Origin: Bacillota bacterium
GTDB taxonomy: Bacteria > Bacillota > Sulfobacillia > Sulfobacillales > JAIMBI01
NCBI GenBank assembly: GCA_021846565.1
Contig: JAJZWS010000005.1
Coordinates: forward strand, 1 to 64,000
Direction of reading: 5' to 3'
Length of the DNA stretch: 64,000 bases
Shown: piece after piece, positions 36,029-44,597 of the stretch
How the letters are laid out: the number at the start of each line of letters is the position of its first letter
Numbering within the stretch: position 1 is the first letter of the stretch
Translations under genes and position numbers: made by a program
The notes under the pieces: generated by a model
What the model saw: only the letters and a program-made list of their open reading frames with translations
Told to the model about the DNA's origin: nothing
The model's database searches: none

Positions 36029-36565
36029 ATGTTTTATCGACGATGGCTTATGCACTATCTGAAGCGGCCGGTGGTGACCAGCTTTCCGGGTCAAGTCGAC
36101 CCGGCCGCTCCCGCGCGCGCCCCGCTGGAGCCAGCCGCCCATCCGCTGTTTCGCCAATCGCTCACCCTGCGTCAGGTGGATGGGGGGTCGTGCAACGGCT
36201 GCGAGGCGGAGATCCAGCTGCTGGCGAGCCCGGTCTACGATCTGTCGCGCTTTGGCTTCGCGCTCTCTCCGTCGCCCCGCCATGCGGACCTGCTGCTCGT
36301 GACCGGCGTCATCACCGAGGCGATGGTGCCCGTCATCCGCACCGCCTACGACGCCATGCCTGAACCCCGCCTGGTGGTGGCGGTGGGCGCGTGTGCCACC
36401 GAGGACGGCGGCGGGTTTCACGGCATGCCGGGGGTGGTGGGGCGGCTGGACGGGGTGGTCCCCGTGGCCGTGCGCATTCCCGGATGCCCACCCAGCCCCA
36501 ACGACCTCCTGGCGGGACTGCTGGCAGCGGTCGGGCGCCCCGCACGCACCGCGGAGGCCCGCTGA
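36029..36565 (+). CDS. HyfI/NuoB-like iron-sulfur subunit
   Basis: 178 residues. NuoB-type cluster ligands are all present: GGSCNGCEAEI (~55), VAVGACA (~125) and IPGCPPSPNDLL (~151), which bind a single [4Fe-4S] cluster (the N2-equivalent). A helix-prone N-terminus (FYRRWLMHYLKRPVVTSFPG) precedes it. Although the large subunit lost Ni-Fe ligands, this electron-accepting cluster is intact, so the complex can still be redox active. ATG 36029 is preceded by AAGGGAGCG. The stop shares a base with the next start (TGATG). Confidence 0.88.
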   Translation: MFYRRWLMHYLKRPVVTSFPGQVDPAAPARAPLEPAAHPLFRQSLTLRQVDGGSCNGCEAEIQLLASPVYDLSRFGFALSPSPRHADLLLVTGVITEAMVPVIRTAYDAMPEPRLVVAVGACATEDGGGFHGMPGVVGRLDGVVPVAVRIPGCPPSPNDLLAGLLAAVGRPARTAEAR

Positions 36566-38550
36566 TGCTCGCGGCCGCGCTCTTGGTGCTGCTGACCGCG
36601 ATTGCCGCCGGGCTCGGCCTGCTGCACGCGGGTCGGCCTCGGTCGCGCGCCGGGGCGCGCCTGGCGGTTGGCACCTGGTTCGCGCTGGCCATGGCGGGCG
36701 CGGTAGGGCTAATTTGGCGCAGTGGCACGCTGCGTCTGGTCACGCCGGTGGGGTCGGTGGGATGGCACGTGGATCCGTGGGTGGCTGGCTGGCTCATGGT
36801 CGTGGGGCTGATGGGCGGTTTCGCCGTGAGTGCGCGGGCCGCGGCCGGGGCGGTGCCGGGAGAAATGATCGCGGTCAGCTGGCTGGCGGTGGGCGTGGCC
36901 GGCATCTTAACTGCTGCCGATGCCCTGACCCTGGTGCTGGCATGGGGTCTTTTGACCGCGTCCGCCTATGGGGCGGTGGTGGCCGGGGCGCACCGGGCAC
37001 GGGTGCTGGCCGCGGGCTGGGTGCTCCTGGTGATGAATGAGCTGGGCACCGCCGCGCTCATCGTCGGCGCCATCCTGCTGACAACCCAAGTTGCGGTCGG
37101 CCCGGTGGCGGACGTCGCCGCGCTGTTGGGTCTGTTGGGCCTAGGTGCGAAGACGGGGCTGTTCCCCTTTCAGGTATGGCTGCCGGTGGCGGAACCCGAG
37201 GCGCCTGGGGTGGTGGCCGGTGTGTTGTCCGGGGTGACCACGGCGGTGGTGATGGTGGCACTGGGTCAGTGGTACGGCTGGACGCATCCGGACCTGACCG
37301 TGGGCTGGATCACGGTGGGGCTCGGGGTGGTGGGCGGCGCCCTGGGGGCGGTTCACGCGGCCCTGGACCATGACTTGAAGCGGGTGTTGGCGTACTCCAC
37401 CGTCGAGTGGATGGGACTCGCCACCGCGCTGCTGGGCCTCTCCGTCGTCTTTCTCCGCACCGGTGCCCCCGCCCCCGCGGGTGTGGCGCTGGCCGCGTTT
37501 TATGCCGTGGCCCTCATGCATCTAGGCGCCAAGACGGCGGCCTTTGGCATTGCCGGGTGGGTAGAGCAGGCGGGCGCGGGGCGGCGGCTGGATGCCTTGG
37601 GAGGGCTGTATCGCCGAGCCGGGTGGCTCGCGCGGTGGGCGCTTTTGGCCGTGATTGCCCTGATGGCGCTGCCGCCCACCGGAGGGTATTTGGCGGAGTG
37701 GCTATCCCTGGAATCCGTCTTCATGGAAAGCGCCGGGCCGCTTAAGCCGCCGCTTCTGGTCGTGGGCATCCTGCTGGCGCTTTTGGCCGCCACGGGCGCC
37801 ACCGCCATGCTGCGCTGGTATGGCGCCGTATTTCTGGGGCCTCCGCGCGGCCGCAAGCTGCCGCGCCGTCCCGACGCGGGGTCCGTCCGCCTGGTGGGGG
37901 CCGGTGCGGTGCTGGCCGCCGTGGCGGGTGTGGGGGTCGGGTGGTGGCTGCCATTTGCGGCGCGCTGGGCGCCCCCGCTCGTGGGTCAGCCCGTGCTGCG
38001 GCACCTGGTGGCCCGGACGTTTGGTGCGCATCCGGCCCCGGCGCTGCTGGTATCCCTGGGCGGGCGCGTGTTTGCCGGGCTGCCTGGCGCGCCGGGCGCC
38101 ATCGTGTTTCCGGGTCCGGGATTCACGGCCATCGCCCCTTGGTATCTGCTGTGGTTCGGCGGTGCGATGGTGCTCGGCGTGGCGTGGGCGCGCCGCGCGT
38201 GGATGCGGCGGCACCAACTGACCGTACGCCGGGAGGCGCCTTGGTCCGGCGGGTCCCACTATCGGCGGGAACACGCGTGGACCGCCACCGCGCTGACGCA
38301 CCCCTTGCGGCTGGCCTTTGCCCCCGTGATTCGTCTCACGCGCCGCCGGCAGGAGGGGGCGGTGGTGCGTGTGGACACGGACATCGCCGATCGCCTGCTG
38401 GAGCAGGGGATGCGGCCCGTGCAGCGATGGGTCGGGCGCATAGCCGATGCGCTCGCCCAAACCGAGTCGGGGCTGGTGAGCCACTATGTCTTGTATGTGC
38501 TGGCGGCTCTTGCGGTGGGGCTTTTGGCGCTCGGCCTCCACGCCGGCTGA
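36565..38550 (+). CDS. NuoL/HyfB-like antiporter subunit, atypical
   Basis: 661 residues, about 14-16 membrane helices and a long hydrophobic tail with a basic cytosolic loop at ~555-590. LGAKTGLFPFQVWLPVAEPEA holds the TM7 Lys and HDLKRVLAYSTVEWMG the TM8 Lys/His region. The Glu normally found in the TM5 motif (WELMSLxS) is absent: the segment reads LAWGLLTASAYG with Gly128. PTGGYLAEWLSLES is retained. It is coupled to the hyfI-like gene and is the last gene before a strong terminator, so the operon encodes six subunits. It may form a proton path of altered chemistry. ATG 36565. Confidence 0.8.
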   Translation: MLAAALLVLLTAIAAGLGLLHAGRPRSRAGARLAVGTWFALAMAGAVGLIWRSGTLRLVTPVGSVGWHVDPWVAGWLMVVGLMGGFAVSARAAAGAVPGEMIAVSWLAVGVAGILTAADALTLVLAWGLLTASAYGAVVAGAHRARVLAAGWVLLVMNELGTAALIVGAILLTTQVAVGPVADVAALLGLLGLGAKTGLFPFQVWLPVAEPEAPGVVAGVLSGVTTAVVMVALGQWYGWTHPDLTVGWITVGLGVVGGALGAVHAALDHDLKRVLAYSTVEWMGLATALLGLSVVFLRTGAPAPAGVALAAFYAVALMHLGAKTAAFGIAGWVEQAGAGRRLDALGGLYRRAGWLARWALLAVIALMALPPTGGYLAEWLSLESVFMESAGPLKPPLLVVGILLALLAATGATAMLRWYGAVFLGPPRGRKLPRRPDAGSVRLVGAGAVLAAVAGVGVGWWLPFAARWAPPLVGQPVLRHLVARTFGAHPAPALLVSLGGRVFAGLPGAPGAIVFPGPGFTAIAPWYLLWFGGAMVLGVAWARRAWMRRHQLTVRREAPWSGGSHYRREHAWTATALTHPLRLAFAPVIRLTRRRQEGAVVRVDTDIADRLLEQGMRPVQRWVGRIADALAQTESGLVSHYVLYVLAALAVGLLALGLHAG

Positions 38551-38605
38551 CCTCAAGGGGTCCTGCACGGAGCGATGACCAAGACGTGAAGAGGACCGAA
38601 GCGCG

Positions 38606-38634
38606 GACGGGCGGCCACAGCGCCCGTCTTTTGC
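38606..38634 (+). terminator. Terminator of the fluoride-switch operon
   Basis: GACGGGCG (38606-38613), loop GCCACAG, CGCCCGTC (38621-38628), then TTTTGCTT. Fifty-six bases after the NuoL-like stop. Confidence 0.85.
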
Positions 38635-38737
38635 TTGGGTGGCGTCGCCGACGAAATACGGTGCAGAAGCGGGCTGACGGGAGATACCGCGAGGCGAAAG
38701 GACGACGGGACGGGAATCCCTCTGGTGCACGGCCCGT

Positions 38738-38766
38738 TTGACAGGCAGGGTGTGAAACCGTACACT
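38738..38766 (+). promoter_or_regulatory. Sigma-A promoter of the MFS-kinase fusion gene
   Basis: TTGACA (38738-38743), 17 bases, TACACT (38761-38766). It leaves an AT-rich leader of about 55 bases, with AAGTTTATATAGCGAAATAA unusually low in GC for this window, before GTG 38830. Confidence 0.75.
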
Positions 38767-38829
38767 CTTGGTAGAAAGTTTATATAGCGAAATAAATCTG
38801 GCCGTTTCCACAAGCGAGGGAGGCGTCGC

Positions 38830-41127
38830 GTGTCACAGCGATCCATGAGCCCGGCCCAGTCATCCAACCGCATTGCTGACTCCAGGCGGTGGTGGGCGCT
38901 GGCCGCGGTGTTAATTACGATGTTTTTCTCGTCCATGGACCAGACGGCCGTGTCGACCGCCATGCCGTCCATCATCGGGCAGTTGCAGGGCCTGTCGCTG
39001 TACTCGTGGGTGTTCACGGCTTACATGATGGCGTCGGCCGTCACCGTGCCCATCTACGGCAAGCTGTCCGACTCCTACGGCCGAAAGCCCTTTTACGTGT
39101 TTGGGCTCGTGGTGTTCATGGTGGGGTCGGCCATCTCGGGTCAAGCCTACAGCATGATGGACCTCATTATGGCCCGCGCGCTGCAGGGCATCGGGGCTGG
39201 TGCCATGCTTACTATGCCGCGCGCCACCATCGGCGACATTTTCAACCCGCGGGAGCGCGGCCGCTGGATGGGCGTCATCGGGGCCGTGTTTGGGCTGGCG
39301 TCCATCGTCGGACCGACACTCGGGGGCTGGATCACCGACAGTTTTGGATGGCGTTGGGTGTTTTACGTCAACCTGCCCATCGCGGCAGTGGCGCTGGTGC
39401 TGGTGCTGGTAAGTCTGCCCACGGTGCGCGCAGCGCGGGCCGCGAGGGCCGACTGGCCGGGCATCGCGCTCCTGATTGTCGGGCTGCTGCCGATCCTCCT
39501 CGGGTTGACGTGGGCAGGATCTGAATACGCGTGGGGATCCTGGGTGGTGCTGTCGCTCTTTGGCCTGGGGGCGGTGGCGCTTGGGGCGTTTGTGCTGGTG
39601 GAGCTCCGGAGTCAGGATGCCGTGCTGGCGCCGGCGCTGTTCAAAAGCCGGACGTTTACCAGCTCGGTCGTGGTGCAGCTCCTGGTGTCGATGGCGATGT
39701 TCGGCGCCCTCATGTACCTCCCCCTGTATGCGCAGGGGGTCATTGGGCTGTCGGCGGCGGCCAGCGGCGCCATTATGACGCCCATGATGCTGGCCTTCAT
39801 CGGGGCCAGCGTGGTGGCGGGACAAATCATGACCAAGACCGGCCGCTACCGGTTGATGGCGCATGTCAGTGCCCTGGTGATGGCCGTAGGCATGTTTCTC
39901 TTGATGAGCATGACCGCGTCAACCAGCTACACGACCGCCATGCTGAACGTCGTGGTGATGGGGCTGGGCGTGGGTGGGGTGATGCCCATCCTGAATGTGG
40001 CCGTCCAAAACGCCTTTCCCTATGAGGTGATGGGCACGGTCAACGCGACGCAGCAGTTTGCGAGCTCGCTCGGCGGCGTGATTGCCGCACCGATTCTGGG
40101 CACCCTCATGACGCGCACATTTGCCGCCCGGCTGCCTGGGCTCATGCCGGTCCGCCTGACGGCGTTGCTGGCGCACCTGCCGGCGTCGGTGCGCAATGCC
40201 GTCACCAATCCGGCCAGCCTGACCAACGCCGCCGCGCAAACGGCGCTGGGCCGAGAGTTTCGGACCCTGGGCCCGCTGGGCGGGCAGATGTATGGCAGCT
40301 TCCTGCACGCCGTGCGCGTGGCGCTGGCCGACGGCATGCACCAGCTGTTTTTAGCGGGGTTCGTGTTTGCGGTGGCGGCGCTCTTGGGCACGTTGGCTCT
40401 CCGAGAGGTTCCGCTCCGCACCAATGAGTACTTCACCGAGCCGACGGTGGCGGCGGACGAGGGACCAGACGTCGGCCGGCGGGTGGTGGTCACCCTGTCG
40501 GCCGCGTACGGCGCCGGTGGCAGTGCCGTGGGGCGGCAACTGGCCCAGGCACTGGAGTTGCCGTTTCTGGATCGCCTCATCTCCGAGGGGGCGCTGTTTG
40601 CCGACGAGGCGAGCCGCTGGCCGATGGCGGACAATCCGGCAGGCGCGCGGTGGGCGCGCCTCGCGCACCTGCTCACACTGGCCGGGGTCAATGTCCCGCT
40701 CGCGCCCGACGGCACATGGGAAGAGCAAAAGTTCCGGGCCGATACGGAAGCGGTCATGCGGGAGGCCGCCAGCGCGCGGGGGGCCGTGGTGGTGGGACGC
40801 GCGGCGGCCCTGGTGTTTGCCCGGGACCCATCCGGCTTTCACGTGCGGCTGACGGGACCCGGGGAGGCGCGCTACGCCCGCGTGGCCAAGCGGCGGGCCG
40901 TGACCGCCGAGCAGTTTCGCGCAGTGGACCGCGCGCGCGAAGAGTATGTGCGTCACTTCTACCACGTGGATCCCACCGATCCGACGGGCTACGACCTCGT
41001 TGTCGACACCGGGAAGCTGTCGGAGGGCGAGGTGGTGGACCGCATTCGGGGCGCGCTGTCCGCCCACGCTCGCGACCCGCGCCGCACGGCACGCCCGGTG
41101 CCGCGACCCCTCACGGACCCCTGGTAG
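38830..41127 (+). CDS. DHA2-type MFS exporter fused to cytidylate-kinase-like domain
   Basis: 765 residues in one uninterrupted frame. Residues 1-~525 are a 14-helix EmrB/QacA-type drug exporter (MDQTAVSTAMPSIIGQL motif D1, KLSDSYGRKPFYVFG, GWITDSFGWRWVFYVN), with the usual large loop late in the permease. From ~550 a soluble domain begins VVVTLSAAYGAGGSAVGRQL, the P-loop of Cytidylate_kin2 (PF13189), and continues with LELPFLDRLIS, VVVGRAAALVF and an Arg-rich lid ending PTGYDLVVDTGKLSEGEVVDRI. A cytosolic NMP-kinase-like domain on an exporter is odd; it may sense nucleotides. GTG 38830 has GAGGGAGG. A sigma-factor pair follows. Confidence 0.85.
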   Translation: MSQRSMSPAQSSNRIADSRRWWALAAVLITMFFSSMDQTAVSTAMPSIIGQLQGLSLYSWVFTAYMMASAVTVPIYGKLSDSYGRKPFYVFGLVVFMVGSAISGQAYSMMDLIMARALQGIGAGAMLTMPRATIGDIFNPRERGRWMGVIGAVFGLASIVGPTLGGWITDSFGWRWVFYVNLPIAAVALVLVLVSLPTVRAARAARADWPGIALLIVGLLPILLGLTWAGSEYAWGSWVVLSLFGLGAVALGAFVLVELRSQDAVLAPALFKSRTFTSSVVVQLLVSMAMFGALMYLPLYAQGVIGLSAAASGAIMTPMMLAFIGASVVAGQIMTKTGRYRLMAHVSALVMAVGMFLLMSMTASTSYTTAMLNVVVMGLGVGGVMPILNVAVQNAFPYEVMGTVNATQQFASSLGGVIAAPILGTLMTRTFAARLPGLMPVRLTALLAHLPASVRNAVTNPASLTNAAAQTALGREFRTLGPLGGQMYGSFLHAVRVALADGMHQLFLAGFVFAVAALLGTLALREVPLRTNEYFTEPTVAADEGPDVGRRVVVTLSAAYGAGGSAVGRQLAQALELPFLDRLISEGALFADEASRWPMADNPAGARWARLAHLLTLAGVNVPLAPDGTWEEQKFRADTEAVMREAASARGAVVVGRAAALVFARDPSGFHVRLTGPGEARYARVAKRRAVTAEQFRAVDRAREEYVRHFYHVDPTDPTGYDLVVDTGKLSEGEVVDRIRGALSAHARDPRRTARPVPRPLTDPW

Positions 41128-41251
41128 CGGGCCGCCCACAGGATCCGCCAGCCGGTGGGTCTGTTTGCTTGCGGGCGACGCCAACCAATGGCGCCTCGGC
41201 ACGTTCAAGAGGGGAAGGCCAAAGGACGCTCTTGGGGAGGAAGACGACACG

Positions 41252-41752
41252 GTGGGGACGATGCCGCCCGGCGATGAGGAGCTGGTCCGCTGGGTAAACG
41301 TGTGGGGCGATAGGCTGGTGGGGTTTGTCATGACCTACGTCCACGACGCCGAGGTGGCGCAGGACGTGGCGCAGGAGACGTTCTTGCGCCTCGTGGCCGC
41401 CAGGCGAGGGGCGCCGGCGCGCTCCCTGCACCCGGGCTGGCTGTTTACGGTGGCACGGCGGCTCGCCCTGGACCACCTCCGCCGCCGGCGGCGGGCCCCC
41501 CCGGACACCGCAGCCGACACGGCGGACCCGCGGGCCGCAGGCGCCTTTCTTACGGTAGAGGTCGAAAGCGTGCTGCGGCAGCTGTCGCGGGCGGACCGGG
41601 AGTGCCTGTGGCTGTTTTACTACGGTGGGCTCACGCTCAGCGAAATCGCCGCCGAGCTGGAGGTGTCGCCGGACCGCGTCAAGGCGCGGCTGTTTCGGGC
41701 GCGCCGGCGCTTTGGCCAGCGGTGGCGGGATGACGAGGCGGCCCGAGGCTAG
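41252..41752 (+). CDS. ECF-type sigma factor
   Basis: 166 residues. Region 2 shows VGFVMTYVHDAEVAQDVAQE and TFLRLVAARR; region 4 has ECLWLFYYGGLTLSEIAAEL and VSPDRVKARLFRARRRFGQR, a typical sigma-70 region-4 helix-turn-helix. A small sigma-70 subgroup IV factor directs RNA polymerase to a stress regulon, probably including itself. GTG 41252 has GGGGAGG 11 bases upstream; ATG 41261 is an alternative. It lies 125 bases downstream of the MFS-kinase fusion and 38 bases upstream of its likely anti-sigma gene. Confidence 0.85.
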   Translation: MGTMPPGDEELVRWVNVWGDRLVGFVMTYVHDAEVAQDVAQETFLRLVAARRGAPARSLHPGWLFTVARRLALDHLRRRRRAPPDTAADTADPRAAGAFLTVEVESVLRQLSRADRECLWLFYYGGLTLSEIAAELEVSPDRVKARLFRARRRFGQRWRDDEAARG

Positions 41753-41789
41753 ATGACCTGACGGGCAAGATAGGGAAGGAGCGAGCGAC

Positions 41790-42782
41790 ATGGCGAAGCT
41801 AGGCCACCATGACCGAGAACCCGAATGGACGGACGAACGCGAGCGCGCGTGGTTTTTCGCTCATGGGCTGCCCCCGGCGCCCGCCCCCGCGCCGTTTGAC
41901 CGGAAGCGCTTTTTTTCGGCGGCGGCGCGACCGCAGGTCGGGCGACGTCCCGGTCAACGCGCAAACCTGGCGTGGAGCGTGGTCGCGGTCGCCGCCGCTG
42001 CCGTAGGGCTGCTCGTGGGCCCCCGCCTATTTGCGGGAGCAGGCACCACCACGCGGCCGGGTCCCGCGGAGGGGGTCGGGGGGAAGTATTTGGTGCCCCA
42101 TTGGGGGGCCGCGACCCTTCTGAGCCTGACCAGCCAGGCGGCCCAGCAGGCCGGGAGCCTGGCGGCGCTGCACTACAGCTACGTGGCCACGACCGAGCGC
42201 CAGGCCCTCACCTGGGAGCCCAAGCTCGCCGTCAACCAAGACGGCGGCAGTCATCCGGTGTACGTGGCCGCCATCCCGGGCCACTTTCGGTACCGGACAC
42301 TGCCCCCCAACGCGGCCGGGCGCCAGGGGCGCTGGCTGGTCGTGGTCGTGGGCCGCGTCAACGGGTCGGTGATTGCCACGGTCCTGCTGTCGCACCTGCC
42401 CGCGCCGCTGGCGCGCCTGGGGACGGTCACCCACGTGTATCTGCCTGCCGTTCGGTATCCACCGCTGACCGACGGCCCGGTCGTGTGTCCGGTGGCCTCC
42501 CATCTCAGCCCGCTGCCGCCGGGCGCCGGCGCGGCGGCACTCGCAACCTTGAACCAGTATCGGACGTCGATAAGCGATACCCCGCCGCTGGCCTCCCACA
42601 GCCTAGCCTACGATGGCCCGGCCGCGCAAAACCCCTACGGCGGGATTGTGGCGCGCACGTGCGGCGCGCCCGTGTTGGCCGATTCGTGGGCGATTACGTG
42701 GGGGAACGACCCTTCGCTGGCCACGACGGCATTTTTGGCCGATCAGCAGGGCCACTGGCGGGCGTGGGCGTTCTATCCGTAA
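41790..42782 (+). CDS. Putative membrane anti-sigma factor or surface protein
   Basis: 330 residues with a short acidic/basic cytosolic head (ERERAWFFAHGLPPAP), a single membrane helix (~59-83, AWSVVAVAAAAVGLLVG) and an outer region of ~240 residues without recognisable domain or Cys pairs except two Cys late in the chain. The layout, and its position just after an ECF sigma gene, suggests an anti-sigma factor that holds the sigma factor until a surface signal. No zinc-binding HxxxCxxC motif is present, so it is not a ZAS-type protein. ATG 41790 follows GGAAGGAGCG. Confidence 0.6.
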   Translation: MAKLGHHDREPEWTDERERAWFFAHGLPPAPAPAPFDRKRFFSAAARPQVGRRPGQRANLAWSVVAVAAAAVGLLVGPRLFAGAGTTTRPGPAEGVGGKYLVPHWGAATLLSLTSQAAQQAGSLAALHYSYVATTERQALTWEPKLAVNQDGGSHPVYVAAIPGHFRYRTLPPNAAGRQGRWLVVVVGRVNGSVIATVLLSHLPAPLARLGTVTHVYLPAVRYPPLTDGPVVCPVASHLSPLPPGAGAAALATLNQYRTSISDTPPLASHSLAYDGPAAQNPYGGIVARTCGAPVLADSWAITWGNDPSLATTAFLADQQGHWRAWAFYP

Positions 42783-42874
42783 GGGCCTGCGCATGACGGT
42801 TTCCCCCCCGGCGCACCTCTGGCACAATCAAGACAGATTGAGCCCCACCGGTGCCACCGGGGAGGAGGAGCCGG

Positions 42875-43774
42875 ATGCCGCGCGCAAGCTTGGGGCTCTT
42901 GGTGGCGGTGACCGCCATTTGGGGCCTCACGTTTGTCATGGTGCAGGATGCGGTGCGGATCATCCCGGTCCTGAGCTTTTTGGCGTGGCGCTTTCTGATG
43001 GCCGGGCTGGTCATGAGCCTGTTGACGGCCCGGGCGTGGCGCCAGGTGACCTGGGGCGCCCTTGGCCATGGGCTTGTGCTGGGGATCCTCATCGCGGCCG
43101 GCTACTGGCTCCAGACGTTTGGACTCCAGGCCACCACCGTCGACCTGGCGGGATTCCTCACGGGACTCGCGGTGGTCCTCACCCCAGTGCTGGCGTTTGT
43201 CCTGTGGCGGCGGCCCACCCCTCCCCTGGTGTGGGCGTGCGCGGCGGCGGCGCTCGGCGGACTCTGGCTGTTGGCCGGGTCCGGAGGGACGCTGTCTGTG
43301 GGCGACTGGCTTGTCGTTGGGGGAGCCGGGGCGTTTGCGTTGCAACTGTTGGCCACGGACGTCGCCGTCCGGCGCCACCCGCTCTCGGTGCTGGTGGCCG
43401 TGGAGCTGCTGGCGACCGGGCTCCTCTCACTCGCGGGCGCCGCGGTGACGGGCGGGGTCGCGTGGCCGGCGGGCACCGTGGTGTGGGGGGCGCTCATCGT
43501 CACGGCGCTGTTGGCGAGCGTGGCGGCGTTTTGGGCGCAGGGCTATGCGCAGCAGCGGGCGACGCCGCAGGCGACGGCCACGGTGCTGGCGGCCGAGCCG
43601 CTCTTTGCCGCTCTGTTTTCGTATGTCCTGCAGGGCGCCGCCCTGGTGGGGTGGCAGTGGGTCGGAGCGGGCCTCATCACCGGCAGCATCGTGGTCTTGG
43701 GACGCGTGGCCCCCGCCGATGAAGGGCCGCCCGGCCTCGGGACCGTTGTGGCGATGGGGCCGCCGCGCGAATGA
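42875..43774 (+). CDS. EamA/DMT-family permease
   Basis: 299 residues, ten hydrophobic helices in two EamA repeats (LVAVTAIWGLTFVMVQDAVR at the start, then a second repeat from ~150). These transporters export amino acids, nucleotides or drugs; the substrate is unclear. ATG 42875 was selected due to GGAGGAGGAG six bases upstream, rather than GTG 42851. It is intact, in contrast to the broken EamA gene at 6803. Confidence 0.85.
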   Translation: MPRASLGLLVAVTAIWGLTFVMVQDAVRIIPVLSFLAWRFLMAGLVMSLLTARAWRQVTWGALGHGLVLGILIAAGYWLQTFGLQATTVDLAGFLTGLAVVLTPVLAFVLWRRPTPPLVWACAAAALGGLWLLAGSGGTLSVGDWLVVGGAGAFALQLLATDVAVRRHPLSVLVAVELLATGLLSLAGAAVTGGVAWPAGTVVWGALIVTALLASVAAFWAQGYAQQRATPQATATVLAAEPLFAALFSYVLQGAALVGWQWVGAGLITGSIVVLGRVAPADEGPPGLGTVVAMGPPRE

Positions 43775-43824
43775 CGCGTGTCTCGGGCAGCCCGCCGGCG
43801 GGCGCTAAAGGGCTCTCCTCAGGT

Positions 43825-43853
43825 ATGACCACTTCCGGGTTCAGTGCTATGCT
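43825..43853 (+). promoter_or_regulatory. Possible promoter of panD
   Basis: ATGACC (43825-43830), 17 bases, TATGCT (43848-43853); 33 bases before GTG 43887. Confidence 0.4.
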
Positions 43854-43886
43854 GGGAGGGAAGTGAGGGAGAGCAGGAGGGTCAAG

Positions 43887-44279
43887 GTGCAATATCGGAT
43901 GATGGCGGCCAAGATTCATCGTGCGACTGTGACCGAGGCCGACTTGAACTATGTAGGGTCCATCACGTTGGACCGCGAGTTGCTGGATGCGTCGGGGCTG
44001 TTGCCCTATGAGATGGTCCAAATCACGAACCTGTCCAATGGCATCCTGTGGCAGACTTATATTTTACCAGGGCCGGCGCACCGTGGCGACGTCTGCTTGA
44101 ACGGCCCGCCCGCCCGCCACTTTCATCCCGGCGATCTTATTGTGGTCCTGGGATTTCGTTGGGTGGACGACCGTGAGATGGAGACGTACCAGCCGCGGAC
44201 CGTGTTTGTGGATCAGCACAACCACGTGACCAGTGTCGCCACCGCCGAGGAGCCGTTTACCCTGGCGCCCAACGCGTAG
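43887..44279 (+). CDS. panD: Aspartate 1-decarboxylase
   Basis: 130 residues, the normal length. The self-processing site Gly24-Ser25 is in NYVGSITLD, with AKIHRATVTEADL before it and GLLPYEMVQITNLSNG after it, and the conserved GDVCLNGPPARHFHPGDLIVV follow; cleavage gives the pyruvoyl cofactor. The enzyme makes beta-alanine from aspartate for pantothenate and CoA. No PanM-like or pan genes adjoin. GTG 43887 has AGGAGGG five bases upstream; the start is chosen so that Gly-Ser takes the canonical numbering. Confidence 0.92.
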   Translation: MQYRMMAAKIHRATVTEADLNYVGSITLDRELLDASGLLPYEMVQITNLSNGILWQTYILPGPAHRGDVCLNGPPARHFHPGDLIVVLGFRWVDDREMETYQPRTVFVDQHNHVTSVATAEEPFTLAPNA

Positions 44280-44330
44280 ACTCGCGCTGCCGGTGCCGCC
44301 ACCCGTAGGACCATGCAAGGGAGGCGAGAC

Positions 44331-44597
44331 GTGAAGCTTGATCCGGTCGAGACGGAACCCGGTGGCGCCGTGGCCGCTGTGACTGTGGACGCCCGTGGCC
44401 TCAGCTGTCCGTTGCCGGTGATCCGCGCTAAGCGGGGCCTGTCGACGGTCGATAAGGGCGCCGTGGTCCATGTCCTGGCCACCGACCCCGGCTCGGTCGC
44501 CGACTTCACCGCGTGGACCAAAAGCACGGGGCACGCGCTGGTGGCCGTGCGCCAGAATGCGGAGCTGTTTGAGTTTTGGATCCGCCGCACCCGCTGA
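44331..44597 (+). CDS. tusA: TusA-family sulfur carrier
   Basis: 88 residues with the signature DARGLSCPLPVIRAK, Cys26 in CPxP being the persulfide carrier, and the second half ATDPGSVADFTAW typical of TusA/SirA. It relays sulfane sulfur to tRNA thiolation, molybdenum cofactor or, in sulfur oxidisers, to the Hdr-like pathway. GTG 44331 has AAGGGAGG. Its stop overlaps the TlpA-like start (TGATG), so thiol chemistry is coupled with it. Confidence 0.85.
   Translation: MKLDPVETEPGGAVAAVTVDARGLSCPLPVIRAKRGLSTVDKGAVVHVLATDPGSVADFTAWTKSTGHALVAVRQNAELFEFWIRRTR

Noticed and set aside
31650..38550. Reading the operon as respiratory complex I or as formate hydrogenlyase
   Set aside because: NuoA, J, K, E, F, G and the formate dehydrogenase subunit are absent and the large subunit lacks Ni-Fe ligands; an Ehr-type complex fits better.
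43790..43803. GCCCGCCGGCGGGC palindrome after the EamA gene
   Set aside because: No loop of usable size and no U-tract, so not a credible terminator.
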